Shown here: piece by piece, positions 37,720 through 46,559 of the stretch
Layout of the letters: the number at the start of each line of letters is the position of its first letter
How positions within the stretch are numbered: position 1 is the stretch's first letter
Assembly: GCF_001665395.1 (NCBI RefSeq)
Contig: NZ_LZSG01000005.1
Span: forward strand, 1-64,000
Reading direction: 5' to 3'
Length of the DNA stretch: 64,000 nt
DNA from: Mycobacterium sp. 1164966.3
GTDB taxonomy: Bacteria; Actinomycetota; Actinomycetes; Mycobacteriales; Mycobacteriaceae
Notes under the pieces: model-generated
Told to the model about the DNA's origin: nothing
Seen by the model: the letters and a program-made list of their open reading frames with translations, nothing else
The model's database searches: none
Position numbers and translations under genes: made by a program

Positions 37720-37739
37720 TGAATCTAACATCAGATTCA
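37720..37739. promoter_or_regulatory. TetR-type operator palindrome
   Basis: TGAATCT-AACATC-AGATTCA is a perfect 7-bp inverted repeat with a 6-bp spacer, centred between the divergent glyoxalase start (37676) and the TetR start (37761). This is the usual size and place for a TetR autoregulatory operator. The regulator probably controls both directions. Confidence 0.7.
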
Positions 37740-37760
37740 GTTTTGATCCAGGAGGTGCAG

Positions 37761-38411
37761 GTGTCGACCGCGTTCGACGGGGCGGGCCGTCCCGCGCAAC
37801 TCCCGACTCACCGAGGTCGGCGCACCCAGGCCGCGATCGACGCCGCTGCGCGAACTGTCGTCGCGCGCAAGGGAATTCTGGCAACCACCATCGCCGACAT
37901 CGCCGCCGCGGCGGGGCGCTCGGCGGCATCGTTCTACAACTACTACGACTCCAAGGAGGCGATGGTCCGCCAGTGGGCACTGCGCTTCCGCGACGAGGCC
38001 AACCAGCGCGCGCTTCCGGTCACCCGGCACGGCCTGACCAATCGGGAGCGCGCCCACGAGGCCGCCGCCGCCCACTGGCACACCTACCGCAACCGGCTCG
38101 CCGAGGTGATCAGCGTGTCGCAGCTGGCGATGGTCAACGACGACTTCGCACGCTACTGGGCCGAGATGTGCTCGATCCCAATATCGTTCATCGCCGATTC
38201 GGTGCGGCGCGCTCAGGCCGACGGCTACTGCCCGGAGGACGACCCACAACTGATCGCCGAGGCGATCGTGGCGATGTTCAACCAGTTCTGCTACATCCGG
38301 CTCAGCGGGTCCGACACACGGGCACGCTCGACGGACGACGAGGCCTGCATCAAGACCCTCGCCAACATCTACTACCGAGCCATCTACAGCCGGGAGGATC
38401 GCTCACATTGA
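37761..38411 (+). CDS. TetR-family regulator (Rv0273c-like)
   Basis: 216 residues from the GTG at 37761, with GGAGGT directly upstream. The HTH region reads AAIDAAARTVVARKGILATT then IADIAAAAGRSAASFYNYYD (about residues 25-62). The C-terminal domain is large and helical, with a Trp/Tyr-rich pocket. Its stop overlaps the TTG start of the hydrolase gene (TTGA), so both are translated from one mRNA. The palindrome at 37720-37739 is its likely binding site. Ligand unknown. Confidence 0.87.
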   Translation: MSTAFDGAGRPAQLPTHRGRRTQAAIDAAARTVVARKGILATTIADIAAAAGRSAASFYNYYDSKEAMVRQWALRFRDEANQRALPVTRHGLTNRERAHEAAAAHWHTYRNRLAEVISVSQLAMVNDDFARYWAEMCSIPISFIADSVRRAQADGYCPEDDPQLIAEAIVAMFNQFCYIRLSGSDTRARSTDDEACIKTLANIYYRAIYSREDRSH

Positions 38412-39541
38412 CTCGTCAGGCCGGCACGGCGGGGGTTATCCGGGAGTTCGTCGGGCTGCCGTCGCGCACCGCCGGGCGCGCCGGTGCCGGCGGGCATCCC
38501 TGCCAAGGGTTGTACTACCGCGGGGTGGGCCGCAAGCCAAAGGTGGCGATGATCGCCACGCACTACCAGATCGACTTCTCCGAGCACTACATCGCCGACT
38601 ACATGGCCACCCGCGGGATCGGTTTTCTGGGCTGGAACACCCGGTTTCGCGGCTTCGAGAGCAGCTTCCTGCTCGACCACGCACTGGTCGACATCGGAGT
38701 CGGGGTGCGGTGGTTGCGTGAGGTTCAGGGCATCGAAACCGTTGTGCTGCTTGGGAATTCGGGGGGTGGTTCACTGATGGCCGCCTATCAGTCGCAGGCG
38801 GTGGAACCAAATGTGACCCCGTTGGAAGGGATGCGGCCCGCGGCAGGTCTGGCCGAGTTGCCGCCCGCCGACGGGTACGTCGCCACCGCCGCGCACCCCG
38901 GCCGACCCGAGGTGCTGACGGCCTGGATGGACGCCGCGGTCGTCGACGAAAACGACCCGATCGCAACCGATCCCGGCCTCGACGTGTTCGACGAGCGCAA
39001 CGGACCGCCGTTCTCGCCTGACTTCGTCGCCCGCTACCGCGCGGCGCAGACCGCACGCAACCACGCCATCACCGAATGGGCGGAGGCCGAGCTCAAACGT
39101 GTTCGTGGGGCAGGCTTTTCCGACCGGCCGTTCACCGTGATGCGGACCTGGGCCGACCCGCGCATGGTCGATCCCACGATCGAACCGACCAAGCGTGCTC
39201 CGAACTCGTGTTACGCCGGCGTTCCGGCCAAGGCTAACCGCTCCGCGCACGGGATCGCCGCAGCGTGCACCCTGCGGAATTGGCTGGGCATGTGGAGTCT
39301 GCGGGTGGCGCAGACCCGGGCCGAGCCCCACCTCGCGCGCATCAGCTGCCCGGCGCTGGTAATCAACGCCGAGGCCGACACCGGAGTGTTTCCCTCTGAC
39401 GCCCAACGCATCTACGACGCGCTGGGCAGCACCGACAAAGCGCGCGCCTCGATCGACACCGACCACTACTTCACCACCCCGGGTGCGCGCAGCGAGCAGG
39501 CCGACACCATCGCCGCCTGGATCCACAAGCGGTGGCGCTGA
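38408..39541 (+). CDS. Alpha/beta hydrolase-like protein (Rv0272c-like)
   Basis: 377 residues from a TTG at 38408 preceded by GGGAGGA, exactly the Rv0272c length. The fold shows MIATHYQIDFSEHYIADYMA, then the nucleophile elbow VVLLGNSGGGSLMAAYQ with Ser near residue 118, and a late Asp and His (INAEADTGVFPSD; DTDHYFTTPG). The protein is probably cytoplasmic with an unknown ester or amide substrate. It overlaps the TetR stop by 4 bp, so the regulator and enzyme form one operon. Confidence 0.82.
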   Translation: MTRQAGTAGVIREFVGLPSRTAGRAGAGGHPCQGLYYRGVGRKPKVAMIATHYQIDFSEHYIADYMATRGIGFLGWNTRFRGFESSFLLDHALVDIGVGVRWLREVQGIETVVLLGNSGGGSLMAAYQSQAVEPNVTPLEGMRPAAGLAELPPADGYVATAAHPGRPEVLTAWMDAAVVDENDPIATDPGLDVFDERNGPPFSPDFVARYRAAQTARNHAITEWAEAELKRVRGAGFSDRPFTVMRTWADPRMVDPTIEPTKRAPNSCYAGVPAKANRSAHGIAAACTLRNWLGMWSLRVAQTRAEPHLARISCPALVINAEADTGVFPSDAQRIYDALGSTDKARASIDTDHYFTTPGARSEQADTIAAWIHKRWR

Positions 39542-39677
39542 AGGTCCCGGTCCACTGTCGGGCTGACGGGCCGACAGACCCAACCGCTGTCGTCAACCAA
39601 CCGCCCGGTTGTTAGCTTGGAAGGTGGTTGTCCGAAAACAGGACCCCAAAGCACCCGAAAAGCAGGGAAGGCGACCA

Positions 39678-41873
39678 ATGCCGATCGCGATAACTCCTGA
39701 GCATCAGGACCTGGCCGACTCGGTGCGATCTCTGGTGGCGCGGGTGGCGCCGTCCGAGGTGCTGCATGAGGCCATGGAGACGCCCCTCGAGAATCCGCCG
39801 CCGTACTGGCAGGCCGCGGCCGATCAAGGACTGCAGGGCGTGCATCTCGCGGAATCCGTTGGCGGGCAAGGCTTTGGGGTCCTGGAGCTGGCCATCGTAT
39901 TGGCCGAGTTCGGCTACGGCGCGGTGCCCGGCCCATTCGTGCCGTCCGCGATCGCCAGCGCGCTGATTTCCGCCCATGACCCCGACGCCAAGGTGCTCGC
40001 CGAACTGGCGTCGGGCGCGGCCATCGCCGCCTACGCGCGGGAGTCGGCGCTGACCGCTACCCGGCACGGCCCCGAAGAAGAAGTGCTGGTGATCCGTGGG
40101 GAGGCCCGCGCGGTTCCGGCGGCGGCGCAGGCGTCGGTGCTGGTGCTCCCGGTGGCGATCGACAGCGGCGAGGAATGGGTGGTGCTGCGAGCCGACCAGC
40201 TGGAGATCGAGCCTGTCAAAAGCATCGACCCGCTGCGACCCATCGCCCATGTGCGCGCCAACGCCGTCGAAATCGGTGACGACGCCGTACTGAGCAACCT
40301 GAGCACCACCACCGCGCATGCGCTGATGTCCACCCTGCTGTCCGCCGAGGCCGTCGGTGTCGCGAGATGGGCGACCGACACCGCGTCGGCATACGCGAAA
40401 ATCCGTGAACAGTTCGGCCGGCCGATCGGCCAATTCCAGGCGGTCAAACACAAGTGCGCGGAGATGACGGCCGACACCGAGCGGGCCACCGCGGCGGTGT
40501 GGGACGCCGCGCGCGCCGTCGACGAGGTCAGCGAGCATCTCGAGTTCGCTTCGGCGGTGGCCGCGACGCTGGCGCCGACCGCCGCCCAGCGGTGCACGCA
40601 GGATTGCATTCAGGTGCACGGCGGCATCGGCTTCACCTGGGAGCACGACACCAACGTGTACTACCGCCGGGCGCTGGTGCTGGCCGCGGGTTTCGGCCGC
40701 GCCTCGGAACACCCGCAGAAAGTCGTCGACACCGCGACCACCACCGGCATGCGTGCGGTGGACATCGACCTGGATCCCGACACCGAGAAGCTGAGGAGCG
40801 AAATCCGTTCCGAGGTAGCGGCATTCAAAGCGATGGATCGAGAGGCACGCAAGATCGCGCTCGCCGAGGGTGGATGGGTGCTGCCGTACCTACCCAAGCC
40901 GTGGGGCCGCGCATCCAGCCCGGTCGAGCAGGTCATCATCGCGCAGGAGTTCGCCGCAGGGCGGGTGAAGCGACCGCCGATAGGCATCGCGGCGTGGGTC
41001 ATCCCGTCCATCGTCGCTTTCGGCACCGAAGAGCAGAAGCAGCGGTTCCTGCCGCCGACGTTCCGCGGCGAAATGATCTGGTGTCAGCTGTTTTCCGAGC
41101 CGGGCGCCGGATCGGACCTGGCCGGGCTCTCAACCAAGGCCATCCGGGTCGACGGTGGCTGGCGCATCACCGGCCAGAAGATCTGGACCACCGCCGCGCA
41201 GTTCTCGCAGTGGGGTGCGCTGCTGGCGCGGACCGACCCGAACGCCCCCAAACACAACGGCATCACCTACTTCCTGCTCGACATGAAAAGTGAAGGCATA
41301 CAGGTCAAACCGCTGCGAGAACTCACCGGCAAAGAATTCTTCAACACGGTCTACATCGACGACGTATTCGTGCCCGACGAGTGCGTGCTCGGTGAGGTGA
41401 ACCGCGGTTGGGAGGTCAGCCGCAATACCCTGACGGCGGAACGCGTTTCGATCGGCGGCAGCGACGCCAATTTCCTGGCCACCTTGCCGGAGTTCGTCGA
41501 TTTCGTACGCAGTTACCGTTTTGAAGCCCAGCTCGATCAAGTTGCCCAGCACCGCGCGGGGCAGCTGATCGCCGAAGGTCACGCGGCCAAGGTGCTCAAC
41601 CTGCGTTCGACGCTGTTGACGCTGGCCGGTGGCGACCCGATGCCGTCGGCGGCGATTTCCAAGCTGCTGTCGATGCGCACGGGCCAGGGATATGCGGAAT
41701 TCGCGGTGTCGTCGTTCGGCACCGATGCCGCGATCGGTGACCCCGATGAGTTGCCGGGCAAGTGGGGCGAATACCTGTTGGGCAGCCGGGCCACCACCAT
41801 CTACGGCGGCACCTCTGAGGTGCAGCTCAACATCATCGCCGAACGTCTGCTGGGTCTGCCGCGCGATCCCTGA
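39678..41873 (+). CDS. fadE6: Fused double-domain acyl-CoA dehydrogenase FadE6
   Basis: 731 residues from the ATG at 39678 with GGGAAGG upstream, the same length as Rv0271c. Two acyl-CoA dehydrogenase domains are joined. The first (about 1-370) ends with the C-terminal-domain signature CIQVHGGIGFTWEHD. The second (about 385-731) has the FAD/substrate signature FSEPGAGSDLAGL, GWRITGQKIWTT and the end signature TTIYGGTSEVQLNIIAERLL. Such fusions act on steroid- or fatty-acid-derived CoA esters. The substrate of FadE6 is unknown. The catalytic base cannot be placed with confidence here. Confidence 0.9.
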   Translation: MPIAITPEHQDLADSVRSLVARVAPSEVLHEAMETPLENPPPYWQAAADQGLQGVHLAESVGGQGFGVLELAIVLAEFGYGAVPGPFVPSAIASALISAHDPDAKVLAELASGAAIAAYARESALTATRHGPEEEVLVIRGEARAVPAAAQASVLVLPVAIDSGEEWVVLRADQLEIEPVKSIDPLRPIAHVRANAVEIGDDAVLSNLSTTTAHALMSTLLSAEAVGVARWATDTASAYAKIREQFGRPIGQFQAVKHKCAEMTADTERATAAVWDAARAVDEVSEHLEFASAVAATLAPTAAQRCTQDCIQVHGGIGFTWEHDTNVYYRRALVLAAGFGRASEHPQKVVDTATTTGMRAVDIDLDPDTEKLRSEIRSEVAAFKAMDREARKIALAEGGWVLPYLPKPWGRASSPVEQVIIAQEFAAGRVKRPPIGIAAWVIPSIVAFGTEEQKQRFLPPTFRGEMIWCQLFSEPGAGSDLAGLSTKAIRVDGGWRITGQKIWTTAAQFSQWGALLARTDPNAPKHNGITYFLLDMKSEGIQVKPLRELTGKEFFNTVYIDDVFVPDECVLGEVNRGWEVSRNTLTAERVSIGGSDANFLATLPEFVDFVRSYRFEAQLDQVAQHRAGQLIAEGHAAKVLNLRSTLLTLAGGDPMPSAAISKLLSMRTGQGYAEFAVSSFGTDAAIGDPDELPGKWGEYLLGSRATTIYGGTSEVQLNIIAERLLGLPRDP

Positions 41874-41887
41874 GTCCCCGCGCAGCC

Positions 41888-41925
41888 ACGAAAGTCCCTA
41901 GCAGCGACCGGGTTTGGGGCTTTCG
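41888..41925. terminator. Imperfect hairpin after fadE6
   Basis: ACGAAAGTCCC (41888-41898) pairs with GGGGCTTTCG (41916-41925) with one mismatch, 15 bp after the fadE6 stop. The right flank (GCGTCCGCTCCGC) looks like a decayed version of the GCGTCTGCTCGC arm found in the hairpins at 5923-5982 and 42360-42420, so it may be a degraded member of that family. Confidence 0.45.
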
Positions 41926-41952
41926 CGTCCGCTCCGCATCAAGACGATGGTA

Positions 41953-41974
41953 TACTGATGTACTGAGTTACTGA
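41953..41974. promoter_or_regulatory. Three TACTGA direct repeats at 8-bp spacing, candidate autoregulatory operator
   Basis: TACTGA occurs at 41953, 41961 and 41969, exactly 8 bp apart, ending 29 bp before the GTG of the ribbon-helix-helix-like gene. Ribbon-helix-helix repressors typically bind such short repeats side by side. The tract is AT-rich and overlaps a likely promoter (TATACT at 41951-41956). Confidence 0.6.
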
Positions 41975-42003
41975 TTTGCGTCGCGCGAAAGGAGGTGGCC
42001 CCC

Positions 42004-42354
42004 GTGAGCGTCAACCCAGGTCCCAACGAACCCGGCGGCTCGCATCGTCCTCAAACCCCACCACCCGGGGATGCGGTGCCCACTGTGCGGCTGAGCCACC
42101 TCCGCCAGTCGCCGCAACAGATGGTCAGCCAGGCCCGCGAACAGGCAGCCCGTGGCGCCCAACGCACCCGCCGAACCGTCGACCTGCCCGTCGCAACGCA
42201 TCGAGCCCTCGACATCTGGCAGCGCGACGCCGCCGACCGGCTGGGAGTGGCCCGGGTGACCGGGCAAGAAGTACTCGCCGCACTCGTCGACCAGCTGCTG
42301 GCTGATCCCAAGCTGGCCGCTCAGATCACCCGCGCCATCCAGGCCCGCCGCTGA
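42004..42354 (+). CDS. Small ribbon-helix-helix-like protein of unknown function
   Basis: 116 residues from the GTG at 42004, chosen because GGAGG ends 8 bases before it. The N-terminal ~45 residues are Pro/Gly-rich and probably disordered. The C-terminal part begins with RRTVDLPVATHRALDIWQRD, which resembles the strand-helix start of ribbon-helix-helix repressors. TGQEVLAALVDQLLADPKLA follows as the second helix. Three spaced TACTGA repeats upstream support a self-regulating DNA-binding protein. No toxin or other partner gene is adjacent. It sits between fadE6 and fadD2, which are neighbours in H37Rv, so it is an addition relative to that genome. Confidence 0.65.
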   Translation: MSVNPGPNEPGGSHRPQTPPPGDAVPTVRLSHLRQSPQQMVSQAREQAARGAQRTRRTVDLPVATHRALDIWQRDAADRLGVARVTGQEVLAALVDQLLADPKLAAQITRAIQARR

Positions 42355-42359
42355 CGGCC

Positions 42360-42420
42360 GCGAGCAGACGCAAAAAGCCCCCGACACGCCGTGCGTGCGG
42401 GGGCTCTTGCGTCTGCTCGC
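42360..42420. terminator. Bidirectional hairpin with GCGAGCAGACGCAA arms
   Basis: GCGAGCAGACGCAA (42360-42373) and TTGCGTCTGCTCGC (42407-42420) are perfect complements, and the inner AGCCCCC/GGGGGCT extends the stem. It lies exactly between the stops of the converging small gene (42354) and fadD2 (42422). The outer arms are the same as those of the hairpin at 5923-5982, while the inner parts differ. Confidence 0.75.
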
Positions 42421-42421
42421 G

Positions 42422-44101
42422 CTACTTGTCGACGTCCATCTCGCGCAGCTCGCGCTTGAGGATCTTGCCGGTCGGGTTACGCGGCAATTCATCGAGGAAG
42501 ATCACTTCCCGCGGCACCTTGTAGCGGGCCAACTCCTCCTTCACGTGCTTCTTGAGGGTGTCCTCGTCGACGTCTGAGCCTTCTTTCTTGACCACGAACG
42601 CGCGCAGCCGGTGACCCCACTCCTTGTCTTCGACGCCGATCGCGGTGGCCTCGACCACGTCGGGATGCCCGCTGAGGCAATCCTCGACTTCCGCCGGGAA
42701 CACGTTCTCGCCGCCGGAGACGATCATCTCGTCGTCGCGACCGCTGACGAAGAGCAGGTCATCCTCGAAGTAGCCCACGTCGCCCGAGGACATCAGGCCG
42801 TCGATGATCTCCTTGTGGCCGCCGCCGGTGTAGCCCTCGAACGGGAAGGCGTTGCCGACGAAGATCCGCCCGACCTCACCCGGCGGCTTCTCCTTGCCGT
42901 TGTCGTCGAGGATCTTCACCTTGACGCCCTTGACGACCGGTCCCACGGTCGCAGGGTTCTTCTCGAGGTCCTTGGGCCCGGCGATGGTGGCGAAGGCGAT
43001 CTCGGTCGAGCCGTACATGTTGTAGATGACCGGGCCGAAGTCCTTGAGCGCCCGCGAAGCGAGCTCGGCCCCGAGTTGTGAGCCGGACACGAAGATGATC
43101 TTCAGGCTGGACAGGTCGGGCTTCTTGTCCATCTTCTCGATCGCGTCGAGGAGCCGTGACAGCATCACCGGTACCACGACCATGGCGGTCGCCTTGTACT
43201 TTTCGAGGTCTTCCAGCACCAGCGGCGGCTTGAACTTGCGCCGCAGCACCAGCGTCGAACCCAGGAACATGGCGATGGTGGCGTGCAGATAACCCAGCGC
43301 GTGGAACATCGGCGCCGGCAGCGACGTGATCTCGTTGGCCTTGAACGGCACGTGCGACAGAATGCCGCCGACCGGGGCCAGGGTGGGCGGAGTGCTGCGG
43401 TTGGCCCCCTTCGGGGTGCCGGTGGTCCCGCTGGTGAGGATGATGATCGACGCGTGCTTGCTGGCCTTGGGAGCCGGATCCTTGCTGCTGCGCTCGATCA
43501 GGTCGGCGAGGGTTTCGTCGTCGCAGGGCGTCTGCTCGTCGCTGTCGGGGTTGGTGGCAAGCGCGCGCAGCTTGCCCAGCTCGGGCTCGGCCTTCTTGAC
43601 GACGTCGCAGTATTCCTGGTCGTAGATGATCAGTTTGGCGCCTTCGCGCTCCGACACCTCTTTTACCTGTGGGCCGGAAAACTCGCTGTTGAGCAGTATG
43701 AGGCGGGCGCCCGTCCGGGCAGCGCCGTAGTTGGCGATCATGTACCAGCGATGGTTGCGCGCCAGGATCGCGACACCGTCGCCGGCCTTGACGCCCTTCT
43801 CGATCAGGCCATTGGCCACCGCGTGCGCGGCTTCGTCGAGCTCCCGATAGCTGAATTCGCCGTCTTCGTCGATGCACGCCGCGCGGTCGGGATGGCGCCT
43901 GGCATTGAGGGACGGCAGCATGCCGAACTCGCCCCACTTCGCGATCTCGGCCGCCATCGCGGCGGTCTTGAGCGGCGACTCCAGCCGGAACGCCCCCGCT
44001 TCGAAGATTTTGCGGACATAGTGCAGTTCGGCTGCGCCGCGTTCGACGTATTGCTGAACCTTGGCCGGGATCTGCCCTGGCAGGTCGCTGAGATTAGGCA
44101 T
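42422..44101 (-). CDS. fadD2: Fatty-acyl-CoA ligase/acyl-AMP synthetase FadD2
   Basis: 559 residues from the ATG at 44101. The ANL-family motifs are in order: the P-loop TSGTTGTPKG (about 220), NMYGSTEIAFA (adenine motif), SGDVGYFEDDLLFVSGRDDE (hinge region) and PRNPTGKILKREL with the catalytic Lys. The enzyme activates a carboxylic acid as acyl-AMP and transfers it to CoA. The chain-length preference is unknown. The length agrees with Rv0270 (560 aa). It converges with the small ribbon-helix-helix-like gene and is divergent from the polymerase gene at 44169. Confidence 0.92.
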   Translation of the reverse strand: MPNLSDLPGQIPAKVQQYVERGAAELHYVRKIFEAGAFRLESPLKTAAMAAEIAKWGEFGMLPSLNARRHPDRAACIDEDGEFSYRELDEAAHAVANGLIEKGVKAGDGVAILARNHRWYMIANYGAARTGARLILLNSEFSGPQVKEVSEREGAKLIIYDQEYCDVVKKAEPELGKLRALATNPDSDEQTPCDDETLADLIERSSKDPAPKASKHASIIILTSGTTGTPKGANRSTPPTLAPVGGILSHVPFKANEITSLPAPMFHALGYLHATIAMFLGSTLVLRRKFKPPLVLEDLEKYKATAMVVVPVMLSRLLDAIEKMDKKPDLSSLKIIFVSGSQLGAELASRALKDFGPVIYNMYGSTEIAFATIAGPKDLEKNPATVGPVVKGVKVKILDDNGKEKPPGEVGRIFVGNAFPFEGYTGGGHKEIIDGLMSSGDVGYFEDDLLFVSGRDDEMIVSGGENVFPAEVEDCLSGHPDVVEATAIGVEDKEWGHRLRAFVVKKEGSDVDEDTLKKHVKEELARYKVPREVIFLDELPRNPTGKILKRELREMDVDK

Positions 44102-44168
44102 GGTCTCACCCTATGTGACGTAGGTCGCAGTGCGGTTGGAAAATTTGCGTATAACTACCCTGTACCCC

Positions 44169-45425
44169 ATGACCGAGCCGGTATCACTCGAAGTGGCCGG
44201 ACACCAGGTCACGATCACCCATCCCGACAAGGTCGTCTTCGAACCGCACGGCGACGCACCCGCCTACACCAAGCTTGACCTGGTCCGCTACTACCTCACG
44301 GTCGCGGAAGGGGCACTGCGCGGCGTAGCCGGGCGGCCGATGATCCTGAAGCGCTTCGTCAAGGGCATCTCCGTCGAGGCGGTCTTCCAGAAGCGGGCGC
44401 CGGCCAACCGGCCGGAGTGGGTGGAGGTCGCCGAACTGCGGTACGCGTCGGGCACGTCGGCCGAGGAGGCGGTGATCCACGACGCCGCCGGGCTGGCGTG
44501 GGTGATCAACCTGGGGTGCGTCGATCTCAACCCGCATCCGGTGCTCGCCGGAGACCTCGATCATCCCGACGAACTTCGGGTGGACCTCGACCCGATGCCC
44601 GGGGTGTCCTGGCAGCGGATTGTCGATGTGGCGCTGGTGGCGCGCGAGGTGCTCGAGGACTACGGCCTGGTCCCCTGGCCTAAGACATCCGGGTCGAAAG
44701 GCTTCCACGTCTACGCCCGAATCGCCCCGCGCTGGACCTTCAAGCAGGTGCGGCTGGCCGCCCAGACCGTTGCGCGCGAGGTCGAGCGGCGGGCCCCCGA
44801 CGCCGCAACCAGCCGCTGGTGGAAGGAAGAGCGCGAAGGAGTATTCGTCGACTTCAACCAGAACGCCAAAGACCGCACGATCGCGTCGGCCTACTCGGTG
44901 CGCGCCACTCCGGACGCCCGGGTGTCCACCCCGCTGCATTGGGACGAGGTCGCCGACTGCCGGCCTGAAGCGTTCACCATCGCCACCGTGCCGGCCAGGT
45001 TCGCCGAACTGGGTGACCCGTGGGCGGGCATGGACTCAGCAGTCGGCGAGCTCGACCGCCTGCTGATCCTGGCCGAAGAGATGGGGCCGCCGGAGCGCGC
45101 TCCGAAAGGCACGAAGAGCACAGCCAGAGGCCGCGATGGCCGGCGGGTGTCATCGATGCCGCTGATCGAGGTCGCCCGCACCAAGACACGCGACGAGGCG
45201 ATGGCCGCGCTGGATACTTGGCGCAATCGTCATCCGGCTGCCGCCGCCCGCCTGCAGCCGGCCGACATCCTGGTCGACGGCATGCGCGGGCCGAGTTCGA
45301 TCTGGTACCGGATCCGGATCAACCTGCAGCACGTTCCGGCCGACCAGCGTCCGCCGCAGGAAGAGCTGATCGCCGACTACAGCCCGTGGGAGCACTATCA
45401 GCCCAAACCGCGGCCGCGTAACTGA
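44169..45425 (+). CDS. LigD-type DNA primase/polymerase (PrimPol) domain protein (Rv0269c-like)
   Basis: 418 residues from the ATG at 44169 (MTEPVSLEVAGHQVTITHPD). It is a stand-alone archaeo-eukaryotic primase-type polymerase, related to the polymerase domain of LigD. The catalytic aspartates are in LRVDLDPMPGVSW, with the companion SGSKGFHVYARI (His of the triphosphate site) and VFVDFNQNAKDRTIA. There is no ligase or nuclease domain. Such proteins fill short gaps in DNA repair and can add ribonucleotides. It is divergent from fadD2 over 67 bp. Confidence 0.88.
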   Translation: MTEPVSLEVAGHQVTITHPDKVVFEPHGDAPAYTKLDLVRYYLTVAEGALRGVAGRPMILKRFVKGISVEAVFQKRAPANRPEWVEVAELRYASGTSAEEAVIHDAAGLAWVINLGCVDLNPHPVLAGDLDHPDELRVDLDPMPGVSWQRIVDVALVAREVLEDYGLVPWPKTSGSKGFHVYARIAPRWTFKQVRLAAQTVAREVERRAPDAATSRWWKEEREGVFVDFNQNAKDRTIASAYSVRATPDARVSTPLHWDEVADCRPEAFTIATVPARFAELGDPWAGMDSAVGELDRLLILAEEMGPPERAPKGTKSTARGRDGRRVSSMPLIEVARTKTRDEAMAALDTWRNRHPAAAARLQPADILVDGMRGPSSIWYRIRINLQHVPADQRPPQEELIADYSPWEHYQPKPRPRN

Positions 45426-45457
45426 CCGGCGCGCGGAGCACGCGATACTCTCACGCT

Positions 45458-46459
45458 GTGCGACAGCGATGGAGCCGACGGGGATTCTTCCAGCTCGCCG
45501 GAGCCGCTGGGCTGCTCGCAGCGGGAGCGTCGGAGTCCCTGGCAGGGTGTTCGTCGCCGAAGCCGGAACCCGGTTCCCCCGGCGGATCGGTGACGATCAG
45601 CCATCTGTTCGGTCAGACCGTCGTCAAACAGCCGCCCAAGCGCGTGGTCAGTGCCGGATATACCGAGCAAGACGACCTACTTGCCGTCGGCGTGGTGCCC
45701 ATCGCAGTGACCAATTGGTGGGGTGACCAGCCATTCGCGGTCTGGCCGTGGGCCCAGCCCAAACTCGGCGACGCCAAACCGGCCGTGCTGAGCCTGGACA
45801 ACGGAATTCCACTGGACCAGATCGCCGGCCTGAAACCGGATTTGATCGTGGCCACCAACGCCGGCGTGGACGCCGACACCTATCAGAAGCTGTCGGCAAT
45901 CGCACCGACCATCCCGCAGTCGGGTGAGGACGCGTTCTTCGAGCCATGGAAAGACCAGGCAAACGCGATCGGCCAGGCGGTGTTTCAGGCCGACCAGATG
46001 AAGTCGCTGATCGATGCGGTCGACCAGAAGTTCGCCGCTGTGGCCCAAAAAAATTCGCAATGGAAGGGCAAGAAGGCACTGTTGATGCAGGGCCGGCTCT
46101 GGCAGGGGACTGTGGTTGCGACGGCGGCAGGCTGGCGCACTGATTTCCTCACCGAGATGGGTCTCGCCATCGCCGACAGCATCAAGGAATTCGGCGCCGA
46201 TCACCGTGCCGTGATCCCGCGCGATCACATCAAAGCGGTCCTCGATTCCGCCGACGTGGTGATCTGGTCCACCGAGAGTCCGGACGATCAGAAGTCGCTG
46301 CTGGCCGATCCCGAGGTGGCGGGATCCCAGGCGACCGCACAGAACCGGCACATCTTCACGTCCAAGGAACTTGCCGGCGCGATCGCGTTCGCTTCGCCGC
46401 TGAGTTACCCGATGGTCGCCGATCAACTGCCCCCGCTGATCGGCAAGGTCCTAGCCTGA
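45458..46459 (+). CDS. fecB2: FecB2-like iron/siderophore-binding lipoprotein
   Basis: 333 residues from a GTG at 45458. The N-terminus has a twin-arginine (RRGFF) signal and a lipobox LAGC with the lipid-attached Cys near residue 31. The rest is a TroA/FepB-type solute-binding fold ([40 protein letters not shown]). Relatives bind ferric siderophores or heme for ABC import; Rv0265c is called FecB2. No permease or ATPase gene is adjacent. The 100-bp gap that follows holds no gene. Confidence 0.85.
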   Translation: MRQRWSRRGFFQLAGAAGLLAAGASESLAGCSSPKPEPGSPGGSVTISHLFGQTVVKQPPKRVVSAGYTEQDDLLAVGVVPIAVTNWWGDQPFAVWPWAQPKLGDAKPAVLSLDNGIPLDQIAGLKPDLIVATNAGVDADTYQKLSAIAPTIPQSGEDAFFEPWKDQANAIGQAVFQADQMKSLIDAVDQKFAAVAQKNSQWKGKKALLMQGRLWQGTVVATAAGWRTDFLTEMGLAIADSIKEFGADHRAVIPRDHIKAVLDSADVVIWSTESPDDQKSLLADPEVAGSQATAQNRHIFTSKELAGAIAFASPLSYPMVADQLPPLIGKVLA

Positions 46460-46559
46460 CCCAAAGGTATTTGAGCGTTTGCTAAGGCACCTCTGGCAGT
46501 GCTCGAAAATCCGCGAAAGATCCTCGCCGAGCCCGCGACGGCAGCGCTACCGTCGTTTT

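Noticed and set aside
39612..40712. 366-codon minus-strand frame inside fadE6
   Set aside because: It mirrors the fadE6 codon pattern and has no recognisable domain or ribosome site. The real gene is on the plus strand.
42004..42354. Toxin-antitoxin module
   Set aside because: No toxin-like gene lies on either side: fadE6 is upstream and fadD2 converges downstream. Only a possible orphan antitoxin-like fold remains.
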